A stretch of DNA of 64,000 bases from the NCBI GenBank assembly GCA_963824905.1, contig CAWGRH010000009.1, forward strand, positions 1-64,000. Direction: 5' to 3'. Under the pieces are notes generated by a model. It saw only the letters and a program-made list of their open reading frames with translations. It did not search any database and was not told the DNA's origin. A program made the translations under genes and the position numbers. This DNA is from JAJPKK01 sp963824905 (lineage in GTDB: Bacteria; Pseudomonadota; Alphaproteobacteria; Rhizobiales; Xanthobacteraceae). Shown here in pieces: positions 43,605 through 52,405 of this stretch (position 1 is its first letter; each line of letters begins with the position of its first letter).

Positions 43605-44620
43605 CCGTTGCCGTCGGCGCCGACATCCCCGAAAGTAACGCAGCCCGGAGGCTCAAGCTCGCCGGCGGGCCTACGGGGAAGGCCGCGGTGGCAAAGGCTG
43701 CGCGAACGCTTCGCTACAATTGGGACGACATCATCTTCTTCCTGGAGGTCGCGCGCAGCCGCAACCTCGTCCGGGCCGGTCAAAAGCTCAAGGTCGACCA
43801 CACCACGGTCAGCCGTCGCGTGCGGGAGCTCGAACGCAGCCTCGATACGACGCTGTTTCGCCGGAGCAAGTCGGGCTTTTCCCTCACCGAGGCGGGCCTG
43901 CGGCTTCTGCAGTTCGCGGAGGGGATGGAGAACAACGCCAACGCGATCGTCGAGGCCGTCGTCGGCTCGGAGCGGACCGACGCCGCCGGCGCGGTTCGCA
44001 TCGCGAGCATGGAAGGCATCGGCAGCATGTACCTGACGGCCTGCATGGCCGATTTCAACAAACTCTATCCGTCGATCCAGGTCGAGCTCATCACCGACAC
44101 GCGCCTCCTCGACATGACCCGGCGCGAAGCCGATGTGTTCGTCAGCTTCTTCCGGCCGAAGGGGAGGCGGCTTGCGGTGAAGAAGATCGGCGAGTTTCGG
44201 ATATTTCTCTATGCCGCGAGCGCCTATCTTGCCCGCCACAGCGCGCCCGCGGACCTCAAGGATCTCGACGCGCACGGCTTCATCGATTTCATCGACGAGC
44301 ACATTCTCATCAAGGAGAACCGCTGGCTCTCGGACATCCTGCGCCCGAGACACGTCGTATTCCGCAGCACCAGCCTGGTCTCGCAGTACATGGCCGCCTC
44401 GAACGGCTTGGGGATCGCGATGCTGCCGTCCTACGTCGCGGCGCATAACAGGGATCTCCGCCCGGTCTTGCCGCGGTATTTCTCGACCCGCGACATCTGG
44501 CTGTCCGTACATGAAGACCTCCTGCATGTCGGGCGGATCAAAGCCGTTGCCAGCTTCCTGGAGAAGCGCGTCGCCGCCGACGCCGATTTCCTCGCCTCGG
44601 CATTTTCAGCGAAACGCTGA
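43601..44620 (+). CDS. LysR-family transcriptional regulator
   Basis: 339 residues; ATG overlaps the nitrilase stop by 4 bases. A 40-residue extension precedes the winged helix-turn-helix (WDDIIFFLEVARSRNLVRAG, VDHTTVSRRVRELERSLDTT). A periplasmic-binding-like effector domain follows (SMEGIGSMYLTACMADFNKL). Being the last gene of the ABC-nitrilase operon, it most likely controls that operon in response to the substrate or product, though LysR regulators are more often divergent from their targets. Confidence 0.9.
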   Translation: MTVAVGADIPESNAARRLKLAGGPTGKAAVAKAARTLRYNWDDIIFFLEVARSRNLVRAGQKLKVDHTTVSRRVRELERSLDTTLFRRSKSGFSLTEAGLRLLQFAEGMENNANAIVEAVVGSERTDAAGAVRIASMEGIGSMYLTACMADFNKLYPSIQVELITDTRLLDMTRREADVFVSFFRPKGRRLAVKKIGEFRIFLYAASAYLARHSAPADLKDLDAHGFIDFIDEHILIKENRWLSDILRPRHVVFRSTSLVSQYMAASNGLGIAMLPSYVAAHNRDLRPVLPRYFSTRDIWLSVHEDLLHVGRIKAVASFLEKRVAADADFLASAFSAKR

Positions 44621-44890
44621 ATGCGCCGCGATCGGCGCTCGCGGTCACCTCGGTCCGCGGCGCGGCCGGCCGGCCTTCGCAGCCTGGCGGCGCGATCGCT
44701 GCGGTATGATATCAACGTAATATCAGTGAGTTGTGTGCGGGCGTCGGCGCGATTCGGACGACCTGGGCCTGGATCGTGATCCATCCTCGCCGCCAGGGCG
44801 GCGACCCTGGGAACGTGAGCGTTTGGCGGCAGCGCGCCTTGTCTGGCGAAAAGGCCATGTGCTCGGCCACACGAATCGGGAACCAGCGAT

Positions 44891-44915
44891 GGAACCATGC
44901 AACGACTGGGCAGTT
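44891..44915 (+). promoter_or_regulatory. Possible EcfG-type general-stress promoter of kaiC
   Basis: GGAAC at 44891 followed by 16 bases and AGTT resembles the alphaproteobacterial EcfG pattern (GGAAC, 16-17 bases, CGTT) with one mismatch, 80 bases before the kaiC start. The whole 44621-44994 gap holds no gene. The match is weak and by eye. Confidence 0.3.
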
Positions 44916-44994
44916 GTCGGTAACTGCGAGTAAGTGTGACCCGCATTCGGGCTGGCCGACTCCCGGCAGCGCGCATCATCGAGGGCTGATTTCC

Positions 44995-46758
44995 GTGGCA
45001 ACGAAGGCGCGCGCTGGCGATTTGCTCACCGTAAGCAAATCGGCGACCGGCATTCGTGGCCTCGACGAGGTAACCGGGGGCGGCCTCCCGCAGGGCCGGC
45101 CGACCTTGCTGTGCGGCTCGGCCGGCTGCGGCAAGACTTTGTTTGCCATGACCTTCCTTTACAACGGTGCGGTCGAATATGACGAGCCGGGCGTCTTCCT
45201 TGCCTTCGAAGAGCAGCCCGAGGAACTCATCAAGAATGTCGGCTCGCTCAACTACGACATCGAGAAGCTGATTGCCGAGAAGAAGATTGCGATCGATCAC
45301 GTCGAGATCGAGCGCAGCAAGATCGCCGAGTCGGGCGAATACGATCTCGAAGGGCTGTTCATCCGCCTCGGGTTTGCGATCGACTCGATCGGCGCCAAGC
45401 GGGTGGTTGTCGACACCATCGAGACGCTGTTCAGCGGTCTGGAAAACGAGCAGGTGCTTCGCTCCGAATTGCGCCGCCTTTTCGAGTGGCTCAAGGCGAA
45501 GGGCGTTACCGCCATCATCACCGGCGAGCGCGGGGAAGGCACGCTGACGCGCTACGGCCTGGAAGAATACGTGGCCGACTGCGTCATCCTGCTCGACAAC
45601 CGGGTCGACGACCAGCTTTCGACGCGCCGCCTGCGCATCGTCAAATATCGCGGCTCCGCGCACGGCACCAACGAATATCCGTTCATCATCGACGAGCAGG
45701 GCATCACCGTGATGCCGATCACGTCGAGCGGTCTCGCCCATGACGCGTCGACCGAGCGGTTGCCCACCGGCATCCCGGATCTCGACCAGATGCTGGAGGG
45801 CAAGGGCTACTTTAAAGGTTCCAGCATCCTGGTGTCCGGCATGGCCGGCAGTGGAAAATCGACCTTGGCAGCGCACTTTGCCGATGCGACCTGCGCAGCC
45901 GGGCATCGTTGCATCTATTTCGCGATGGAGGAATTGCCGGCTCAGATCGTCCGCAACATGCGTTCGATCGGCATCGACCTGCAAAAGTGGGTCGACAAGA
46001 AGCTGCTGCGGTTCGCGGCACGGCGGCCAAGTCTGTACGGCCTGGAAACCCACCTCGCGACCATGTACCGCGACGTGGCCGATTTTGATCCTGCTGCCGT
46101 CGTCATCGATCCGTTGTCGGCGTTGCTGAGTGGCGGCGCCGCTGGCGACGTACATTCGATGGTGCTTCGCCTGGTCGATTTCCTCAAGGCCAACGGCATC
46201 ACGGCCCTGTTCACCAATCTCGGCGTTGTCGCCGGCGAGAACACTTCGACGGAAGCTCAGGTCTCGTCGCTGATGGACGTATGGCTGTTGCTCTACAACC
46301 GGGAGAGCAACGGCGAGCACAATCGGCAGCTCTACCTGCTGAAGTCGCGCGGCATGGCGCACTCCAACCAGGTCCGCGAGTTCATCCTGTCTTCGGACGG
46401 CATCAAGCTGCGTCCCGCTTATGTCGGGCCGGAGGGCGTGCTGACGGGTTCGGCGCGGCTCGCTCAGGAGGCCAAGGACAGGGCGGACGTCCTCGTCCGC
46501 GAGCAGGAGATGGAGCGGCGCAGCCGCGAGATCGACCGCAAGCGGCGGGAGATCGCGGCGCAGATCGAGATCCTGCAGGCCCAGCTCGCCAGCGAGGACG
46601 CGGAGGCCGTTCTTCTCGGCCGCGAGGGTGTTGCGCGCGAGGATCAATTGGCGGTCGACCGGGTTGCCATGGGAGTAAGCCGCCAAACCGGAGCGAAGAC
46701 GGACACGCCGGTCCCGAAGCCGGCCAACAAGCCCAAGAAGCGATTGGAAAACCGATGA
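44995..46758 (+). CDS. kaiC: KaiC-like double-domain circadian clock ATPase
   Basis: 587 residues from GTG 44995 (GAGGG upstream); 88 codons further upstream are open but unlike the family. Two RecA-like domains: CI with Walker A GSAGCGKT (41-48) and the Glu pair Glu72-Glu73; CII with Walker A GMAGSGKS (282-289) and Glu312-Glu313. The CII phosphorylation loop reads AQVSSLMD, so Ser424 and Ser425 stand where S. elongatus has Ser431 and Thr432. The C-terminus is a long charged coiled coil (RREIDRKRREIAAQIEILQA-like) instead of the KaiA-binding tail. Overlaps kaiB by 4 bases. Confidence 0.95.
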   Translation: MATKARAGDLLTVSKSATGIRGLDEVTGGGLPQGRPTLLCGSAGCGKTLFAMTFLYNGAVEYDEPGVFLAFEEQPEELIKNVGSLNYDIEKLIAEKKIAIDHVEIERSKIAESGEYDLEGLFIRLGFAIDSIGAKRVVVDTIETLFSGLENEQVLRSELRRLFEWLKAKGVTAIITGERGEGTLTRYGLEEYVADCVILLDNRVDDQLSTRRLRIVKYRGSAHGTNEYPFIIDEQGITVMPITSSGLAHDASTERLPTGIPDLDQMLEGKGYFKGSSILVSGMAGSGKSTLAAHFADATCAAGHRCIYFAMEELPAQIVRNMRSIGIDLQKWVDKKLLRFAARRPSLYGLETHLATMYRDVADFDPAAVVIDPLSALLSGGAAGDVHSMVLRLVDFLKANGITALFTNLGVVAGENTSTEAQVSSLMDVWLLLYNRESNGEHNRQLYLLKSRGMAHSNQVREFILSSDGIKLRPAYVGPEGVLTGSARLAQEAKDRADVLVREQEMERRSREIDRKRREIAAQIEILQAQLASEDAEAVLLGREGVAREDQLAVDRVAMGVSRQTGAKTDTPVPKPANKPKKRLENR

Positions 46759-47039
46759 CCGAAGGCGACGGGTACAGTCTGCGCCTCTACGTGGCGGGTC
46801 AGACGCCGAAATCGATCGCGGCCATCGCCAATCTAAAAAAGATCTGCGAGCAGCATCTGCCCGGCCGCTATGAAATCGAAATCATCGACCTGATGAAGGA
46901 TCCGGCGCTCGCGGTGCGGCATCAGATCGTCGCCATTCCGACGCTGATCCGCCAGTTGCCGGAGCCGCTCAAACGCATCATCGGCGATCTATCCGATAGC
47001 GAAAAGGTGCTCATCGGCCTGGATATCCGGCCGAATTGA
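46755..47039 (+). CDS. kaiB: KaiB-like clock protein
   Basis: 94 residues, the normal KaiB length. Thioredoxin-like start YSLRLYVAGQTPKSIAAIAN, then IEIIDLMKDPALAVRHQIVA and IPTLIRQLPEPLKRIIGDLS, as in KaiB. In the cyanobacterial clock KaiB switches fold and binds KaiC CI to drive dephosphorylation. No kaiA was found in the window; alphaproteobacteria generally lack it. Translationally coupled to kaiC. Confidence 0.95.
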   Translation: MTEGDGYSLRLYVAGQTPKSIAAIANLKKICEQHLPGRYEIEIIDLMKDPALAVRHQIVAIPTLIRQLPEPLKRIIGDLSDSEKVLIGLDIRPN

Positions 47040-47063
47040 GCAAGCCCGCACCCGAGTGTGACA

Positions 47064-48557
47064 ATGCCTGAGTCCGACCGCGATCCCAAGCCGCCGTTGT
47101 TTCAAGATGCCGATGAGACGGTGCAGGCCATCCATCGGGGCGACGTCGATGCCGTCGTCGTGATGCGAAGCCTGGAAGGCCCGCAGGTGATCCTGCTGCA
47201 CGGCGCTGAGGAACCCTATCGCGTCCTGGTCGAGCGGATGAGCGACGGCGCGCTGACCGCGGGCCCGGATGGCGTCATCCTTTATGTCAATGACCGGCTC
47301 TGCGAGCTGACTGGATATTCCCGGGCTCGTCTCGTCGGCCGCGACCTCGCTTCACTGTTCGACGGCGAGCCGCCCAAGCTTGTTCCCGAGGCGACGGTCG
47401 AGGCGACGCTGTTGCGTAGCCACGATGACGCGATGCCGGTCGCGGTCTGGTCGCGGCCGCTCTCGATCGGCGATACCGTGGCGACGCTGGTGCGGCTCAT
47501 CGACCTTTCGATGCATCGCCGCGCCGAGCAGATCGCCGCCGCAGAGCGCTTCGCGCGCTCGGTGCTCGAACAGGCAACTGACGCCGTTGTCGTGCTTTCG
47601 CCGGAGGGCAACATAACCCACGCCAGTTGGCGGGCCGAGCAGCTCGCCGAACAGCCGCCGGTCGGTCGCACATTCTCCGAGGCATTCCCGCTCGAAGCGC
47701 AGAGCACCGTAGAGATCAGCACGCTGATGCGGTTTTCGACCGAAAGCCTCGACACGATGCTGGCGACCAAACCGTTTCATGGCGTCGAGGTGAGGCTGCA
47801 CAGCGAACGCAAGGGCAATTCTACATTCCTGCTCAGCGCCGGCCCGCTGATTGACGACCACGGCGCAAACGTCGGCTCGATCGTGACTCTGACCGACATG
47901 ACGGAGCGCAAGCGTGCCGAGGAGCAGCAAACGACCATGGTCGCCGAGCTCAATCATCGCGTGAAGAACATCCTCGCGATCGTCCAGTCGGTGGCAGCCC
48001 AGACCGTGAGGTCATCGGGCTCGCTCGAGAATTTTGCCGACGCGTTCACCGGCCGCCTCAAGGCGATGGCGACGGCGCATGACATCCTCACCCATACGCG
48101 CTGGCTGGGAGTTGGGCTAAGTGAGCTCCTGGCCGCGGTGCTGGCACCCTATCGATCACCCGACGGGACCCGCGTCAGCATCCTTGGGCCGGTAGTCCTG
48201 CTGCCGGCGCAAGCCGTGATGCCGTTGTCGATGGTAGTCCACGAGCTGACCACCAATGCCGCCAAATACGGTGCCTTGTCGACGCGGCAGGGCAATATCG
48301 AAGTCACCTGGCAGGCGAGCGGCAGCGGCACTGACAGGTCGGTCGAAGTGGTCTGGCAGGAGCGTGGGGGGCCGAAGGTAAACGTCGGTCGTACGACGGG
48401 TTTCGGCACGAGGCTGATTGATCACGTCATCCGACATGATCTCGACGGCAACACCAAAGCCGACTTCGACCCCGCGGGCGTGTGCTGGACGATCAGATTT
48501 CCCATCGCCGGTCCTGTTGAAGGACGCGCGGCGATGTCGGGCGCCTCTATCGCATAG
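47064..48557 (+). CDS. PAS-domain HWE-type sensor histidine kinase
   Basis: 497 residues; ATG 47064 (a GTG two codons earlier is possible). A short N-terminal region (DADETVQAIHRGDVDAVVV) precedes two PAS domains (about 60-150 and 165-280). The kinase part has phosphoacceptor His298 in ELNHRVKN, N box HELTTNAAKYGALS, and G box TTGFGTRLI. HWE kinases occur in light, redox and general-stress signalling. It lies 24 bases after kaiB, so it is likely the output or input kinase of the Kai module. No membrane span, so cytoplasmic. Confidence 0.92.
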   Translation: MPESDRDPKPPLFQDADETVQAIHRGDVDAVVVMRSLEGPQVILLHGAEEPYRVLVERMSDGALTAGPDGVILYVNDRLCELTGYSRARLVGRDLASLFDGEPPKLVPEATVEATLLRSHDDAMPVAVWSRPLSIGDTVATLVRLIDLSMHRRAEQIAAAERFARSVLEQATDAVVVLSPEGNITHASWRAEQLAEQPPVGRTFSEAFPLEAQSTVEISTLMRFSTESLDTMLATKPFHGVEVRLHSERKGNSTFLLSAGPLIDDHGANVGSIVTLTDMTERKRAEEQQTTMVAELNHRVKNILAIVQSVAAQTVRSSGSLENFADAFTGRLKAMATAHDILTHTRWLGVGLSELLAAVLAPYRSPDGTRVSILGPVVLLPAQAVMPLSMVVHELTTNAAKYGALSTRQGNIEVTWQASGSGTDRSVEVVWQERGGPKVNVGRTTGFGTRLIDHVIRHDLDGNTKADFDPAGVCWTIRFPIAGPVEGRAAMSGASIA

Positions 48558-48577
48558 CACTACCGCGTCACAAATTC

Positions 48578-48682
48578 GTAGGGTGTGCAAAATCGCGCTG
48601 TGAGGGTCTGGCAGCGTGCGCAACCGCGCTGCGCGATTTTGCGCACGCGATCGGCCGAGGACCGCGCAGTTGCACACCCTAC
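48578..48682. repeat. Inverted repeat, family E, between kinase and receiver genes
   Basis: Outer arms GTAGGGTGTGCAA (48578) and TTGCACACCCTAC (ending 48682) are perfect reverse complements, with inner partial pairing (AAATCGCGC / GCGCGATTT). It lies between the converging histidine kinase and response regulator genes and may serve as a transcription stop for both. Confidence 0.75.
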
Positions 48683-48688
48683 CTGCGC

Positions 48689-49124
48689 TTACGACGCAGC
48701 AGTAATAGGCGGGTTTGCGAAGACCTTTTCGCAGATGCGCCGCAGCTCTGCTTCGGCAAACGGTTTGGCGATACGCGGCATTGCACGGTACGGCGCAGGA
48801 AAAAGCGTCAGGTCGTCGTATCCGGACGTGATGATGAGCGGCACTCCGAGTGCTTGCAACCTCGGCAGGATATCGAAGATCTGACGGCCGCGCAGGTTGA
48901 CGTCGAGCAACGCCCCGTCGAGGCCTCCACGGGAGGCGTCGTCAGAGAATCTTGTCGATGCTCGAGAGCGGGCCGACCACTTCGCAACCCAGGCCTTCCA
49001 GGATGTCTTTCATTTCGAGCGCAATGAGCGCTTCGTCCTCGGCGAGAAGAATCCGTTTGCCGGCCAACGGCGTTTTCGAGCTCTTGTGCACTGCCGCGCT
49101 CTCGCAAAGATCATTCGCCAACAT
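48689..49124 (-). CDS. Single-domain response regulator (frameshifted)
   Basis: The N-terminal half (LAGKRILLAEDEALIALEMK) and C-terminal half (DGALLDVNLRGRQIFDIL, LIITSGYDD, RIAKPF) lie in different frames. Deleting one base near 48944 joins them into a 144-residue receiver domain. The acidic pair is in AEDE, the phosphorylatable Asp in LLDVNL, Thr/Ser in ITSG, and Lys in AKPF. No output domain, as in many receivers fed by HWE kinases. It converges on the kinase gene. The start is uncertain (MLANDLCES at 49124). Confidence 0.85.
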
Positions 49125-49259
49125 GTCGAGACCCCACAGAACGCCGGATCGGCCCGAACTGGAACGCTTCGTCTGGAAGCACACCCGCTTCCCCCGGTCG
49201 ACAGTGCATTGCTTGCCCCGTAAAATTCTTCCAACCCAGCACAATCGGCTCTGAGCCAA

Positions 49260-49720
49260 AAGGTTCCGGCTTCCCCGGTACTATCGTTTTGCTTTCGGCT
49301 CCGTGGGCGCGTGCAAAACGCCGCACCGCCAAGACGGCTCTGCCGGGGCGCCCGTGTTCATATCGGAAAGACCTGCAGACGGGCTTGCTCGTCTGCCAAT
49401 ACCTCAATCTGTCCAATCAAGACTGGGATACGTGGTCGATAGCGGCAGCGACAAAGGCGAGCGTGGACGAAATACACCTGACATCCAGACTGACCCGCTC
49501 GCTGTCTGCCGGCTCGAAGCGATAGCGAATCGACAAGGGATCGGTCGGCAGAATGGCTAGGCGGTCGGCAGTCAGGCAGCGAAGCGATTCGGGTCGCGGA
49601 AGAAGAGACGGGATCGCTGTCGCTGATTCGGATATGCAAGGCGGGGAGCGCGGGGCGATCGCGTGGACGAAATACACCTGACATCCAGACTGACCCGCTC
49701 GCTGTTCTGCCGGCTCTAGG
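49260..49720. other. 460-base region with no convincing gene
   Basis: Short frames exist on both strands but none has a good start and a protein-like composition. The main feature is the 45-base direct repeat described separately. The region separates the response regulator gene from the secreted SH3-like protein gene. Confidence 0.6.
49461..49705. repeat. 45-base direct repeat spaced exactly 200 bases
   Basis: The sequence starting GCGTGGACGAAATACACCTG at 49461-49505 recurs at 49661-49705. Similarity continues for about 10 more bases after a single-base indel. The second copy ends right at the stop of the SH3-like gene. It may be the scar of a partial duplication. Confidence 0.9.
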
Positions 49721-50554
49721 TCACGGCGCGCTCGTCGCCTGGTCGATGGCGGCGATCTTCCACTCGCCGGCGGGCGTGCGGGCGTAGCAGAGGTGGTCGG
49801 TCTCGAGCGGGCGCACGGCCGAAACCGGCACCCAGCCGGTGCGGCCGGACGGCAGCAGCACCTCGAAGTGGGTCGGTGCCGGCGGCGGTGCGCCTTCCTT
49901 CTCGGGCGGATAGAAGCCGATCAGCGGCAGCGCGATGGTGCCGACCTTGCCGACCGGCGCGCCGGTGTCGCCGGGCGCTCTGGCGACCGAGGTTTCGGCG
50001 AGGGTGAAATACCATTCGACCGGCTCATTGATCGCATCGATCTTGCGGCGGGCCTGATCGAGCACCTTGTCGTCGGCGACCTCGGCGGCCACCGGACCGC
50101 AGACGAGGGTGCCGGCGTCGTTCGCGACGTAATAGCTCGTGTCCTCGGCGAAGCTGCCGAGCACCTCCCAGTAGGGGCCGTTGTCGACGCCGCCGTCGAC
50201 GTCCTGGCCGAGCGCGCGGAACCCGAACGCCACCTTGAAATTGTGGATGGCGTCGCGGCCGAGATCGAGCTCGTCGGCCGGCTGGTCGCTCACCGTCCAC
50301 AGGAAGGTCGGCGCGACCAGCGCTGTGAGTGCGCCGAGGTCCTTGCGCTTGACCGCATTGAGGAACGCGGTGTGCATCTTCTCGAAGGCGGCGTCCGGCG
50401 TGAAGGGCTTCTCGAGAGTGACCTTGACCTCGGGATAGGCGACCTTCTTGATCTCGGCGACGCCGGGCGCTGCCCAGCCGAGTGCCGCTGCGGCGAGGAG
50501 GCCGCTCAACAGATTGCGCGTCACGAGGTTGCGGGTCGTTACGTCCATGGCCAT
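49721..50554 (-). CDS. Exported protein of unknown function with C-terminal SH3-like domain
   Basis: 277 residues from ATG 50554 (an in-frame ATG three codons earlier is also possible), with a signal peptide (LVTRNLLSGLLAAAALGWAA, cleavage near GVAE). The middle part (FEKMHTAFLNAVKRKDLGAL, WTVSDQP) resembles an NTF2/SnoaL-like alpha+beta unit. The C-terminal part (SGRTGWVPVSAVRPLETDHL) resembles a bacterial SH3 domain. No catalytic residues are evident. Likely periplasmic. Confidence 0.75.
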   Translation of the reverse strand: MAMDVTTRNLVTRNLLSGLLAAAALGWAAPGVAEIKKVAYPEVKVTLEKPFTPDAAFEKMHTAFLNAVKRKDLGALTALVAPTFLWTVSDQPADELDLGRDAIHNFKVAFGFRALGQDVDGGVDNGPYWEVLGSFAEDTSYYVANDAGTLVCGPVAAEVADDKVLDQARRKIDAINEPVEWYFTLAETSVARAPGDTGAPVGKVGTIALPLIGFYPPEKEGAPPPAPTHFEVLLPSGRTGWVPVSAVRPLETDHLCYARTPAGEWKIAAIDQATSAP

Positions 50555-50830
50555 CGATCTCATCCGCCTCTTTAATCGTGAATCGCAATCCTAATCGCGC
50601 ATTATGTGCGAAGCGAGACCTGCCCCCCTTAACTGCGGAGGGTCGAGGTGGGGGTTGCGCGTTACACGCAATGAGTTTGAGGCGTGGCCGCGGACCTCCT
50701 CTCCCCAATCCTCCCCCTTTCAGGGGGAGGGAGCTGTGGCACATGTCCGTCGGCACGCTGATGGCATGCGCATTGCTTGATATAAGCTTCGGCGTCCGTC
50801 GCTAGGTTTCTTGTCCGCAGGGGAGGGTCA

Positions 50831-52162
50831 ATGATGTCCACCGTCGTCGTGGCGCCGCCGGCTGCAGGCGCGGGCCGCCTGTCGATGTTCAAGTCGCTGT
50901 TCATGCAGGTGCTGATCGGGCTCCTGCTCGGCGTCCTGTTCGGCGTGCTCACCCCCGACTTTGCGGTCGAGCTCAAGGTTCTCAGCGACGCCTTCCTCAA
51001 GCTCATCTCGATGATCGTGGCGCCGATCGTATTCTGCGTCGTCGTCCACGGCATCGCCGGCGCCGGAGACCTCAAGAAGGTCGGGCGGGTCGGCGTCAAG
51101 GCGCTCGTCTATTTCGAGGTGATGACGACGGTCGCGCTGATCCTCGGCATCGTGCTCGCCTTCGTGGTCGGGCCCGGCCACGGCATGAACATCGACACCT
51201 CGACGCTCGACGCCAATGCGCTCAATTCCTACGCGGACAACGCCCACAAGCTCAAGGGCGGCGGGGTGTCGAGCTTCCTTCTCAACATCATCCCGACCAC
51301 CTCGTTCGATGCGCTGGCGCGCAACGACGTGCTCCAGGTGCTGTTCTTCGCCATCCTGTTCGGCGTCTCGCTGGCGCTGGTCGGCGGCGAGAAGGGCGCG
51401 ATGGTGACCGAGATCATCGAGGCGGTCTCGACCGTGCTGTTCCGCGCGATGGGCCTGATCGTGCGCGTCGCTCCGCTCGGCGTGCTCGGCGCGGTCGCCT
51501 ATACGGTCGGGCGCTACGGTGTCGGCTCGCTCAAGCAGCTCGTCTCACTCGTCGCGCTGTTCTATGTCGCGATCGCGATCTTCGTGGCCGTGATCCTCGG
51601 CGGCGTGATGCGGCTCGCCGGGCTCAACATCTTCAAGTTCCTCAATTACCTGCGCGAGGAGCTCACCATCGTGCTCGGCACCGCGAGCTCCGACGCGGTG
51701 CTGCCACAGATCATGAAAAAGCTCGAGCGCATGGGGGTGAAGAAGTCGGTGGTCGGGCTCGTGGTGCCGACCGGCTACTCCTTCAACCTCGACGCCTTCT
51801 CGATCTACCTCACCCTCGCCGTCGTGTTCATCGCGCAGGCGACCAACACGCCGCTCTCGCTCGGCGACCTCCTCCTGGTCCTCGGGGTCTCGCTGGTGAC
51901 CTCGAAGGGAGCCCATGGCGTTCCGGGATCGGCCATCGTGATCCTCGCGGCGACGCTCAACGCGGTCCCCTCGATCCCCGCCATCGGCCTCGTGCTCGTG
52001 CTCTCGGTCGACTGGTTCATCGGCATGGCGCGGGCGGTCGGCAACCTGATCGGAAACTGCGTCGCGACCGTCGTCATCGCCGCCTGGGAGGGCGACCTCG
52101 ACCGCGCCACTGCGATCCGCGTCCTCGACGGCACGGAGGAGGTCGACGTCACCGCGGGCTGA
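50831..52162 (+). CDS. dctA: C4-dicarboxylate/cation symporter DctA family
   Basis: 443 residues. Eight or more membrane segments, with the DAACS signatures TASSDAVLPQIMKKL, PTGYSFNLDAFSIYL and SKGAHGVPGSAIVIL. It imports succinate, malate and fumarate with protons or sodium. AGGGGAGGG precedes the ATG. No dctBD sensor genes are adjacent. A 29-residue membrane peptide gene lies downstream. Confidence 0.95.
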   Translation: MMSTVVVAPPAAGAGRLSMFKSLFMQVLIGLLLGVLFGVLTPDFAVELKVLSDAFLKLISMIVAPIVFCVVVHGIAGAGDLKKVGRVGVKALVYFEVMTTVALILGIVLAFVVGPGHGMNIDTSTLDANALNSYADNAHKLKGGGVSSFLLNIIPTTSFDALARNDVLQVLFFAILFGVSLALVGGEKGAMVTEIIEAVSTVLFRAMGLIVRVAPLGVLGAVAYTVGRYGVGSLKQLVSLVALFYVAIAIFVAVILGGVMRLAGLNIFKFLNYLREELTIVLGTASSDAVLPQIMKKLERMGVKKSVVGLVVPTGYSFNLDAFSIYLTLAVVFIAQATNTPLSLGDLLLVLGVSLVTSKGAHGVPGSAIVILAATLNAVPSIPAIGLVLVLSVDWFIGMARAVGNLIGNCVATVVIAAWEGDLDRATAIRVLDGTEEVDVTAG

Positions 52163-52194
52163 CGCGCAGCCCGAATGACGGCACCCCAGTGCTT

Positions 52195-52291
52195 TCCCTC
52201 CTGTCTTCGGGGAGGGCAGGGGGGCCCCCTTTTCCTTGCTCGCTGCGCTCGCGGACCCCACCCCAACCATCCCCGAAGGCGGGGAGGGAGC
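52195..52291. repeat. Inverted repeat downstream of dctA
   Basis: Arms starting TCCCTCCTGTCTTCGGGGA (52195) and ending ..TCCCCGAAGGCGGGGAGGGA (52291) pair imperfectly around a GC-rich centre. It belongs with the other dispersed palindromes and may help end the dctA transcript. Confidence 0.6.
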
Positions 52292-52405
52292 CGACCAATA
52301 GGCCGCGACGACACCCCCACAATTGCGATTGAACCAGCCGGGGCGGCGCACTAGTTTGCACCCCGCCGCCGGCGGGCGGCGCAATCCCCAGGGGAGAGGC
52401 CTCAA

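Noticed and set aside
44731..44994. An 88-codon N-terminal extension of KaiC
   Set aside because: The extension is unlike KaiC, lacks a ribosome site, and a GTG with GAGGG upstream gives the normal start.
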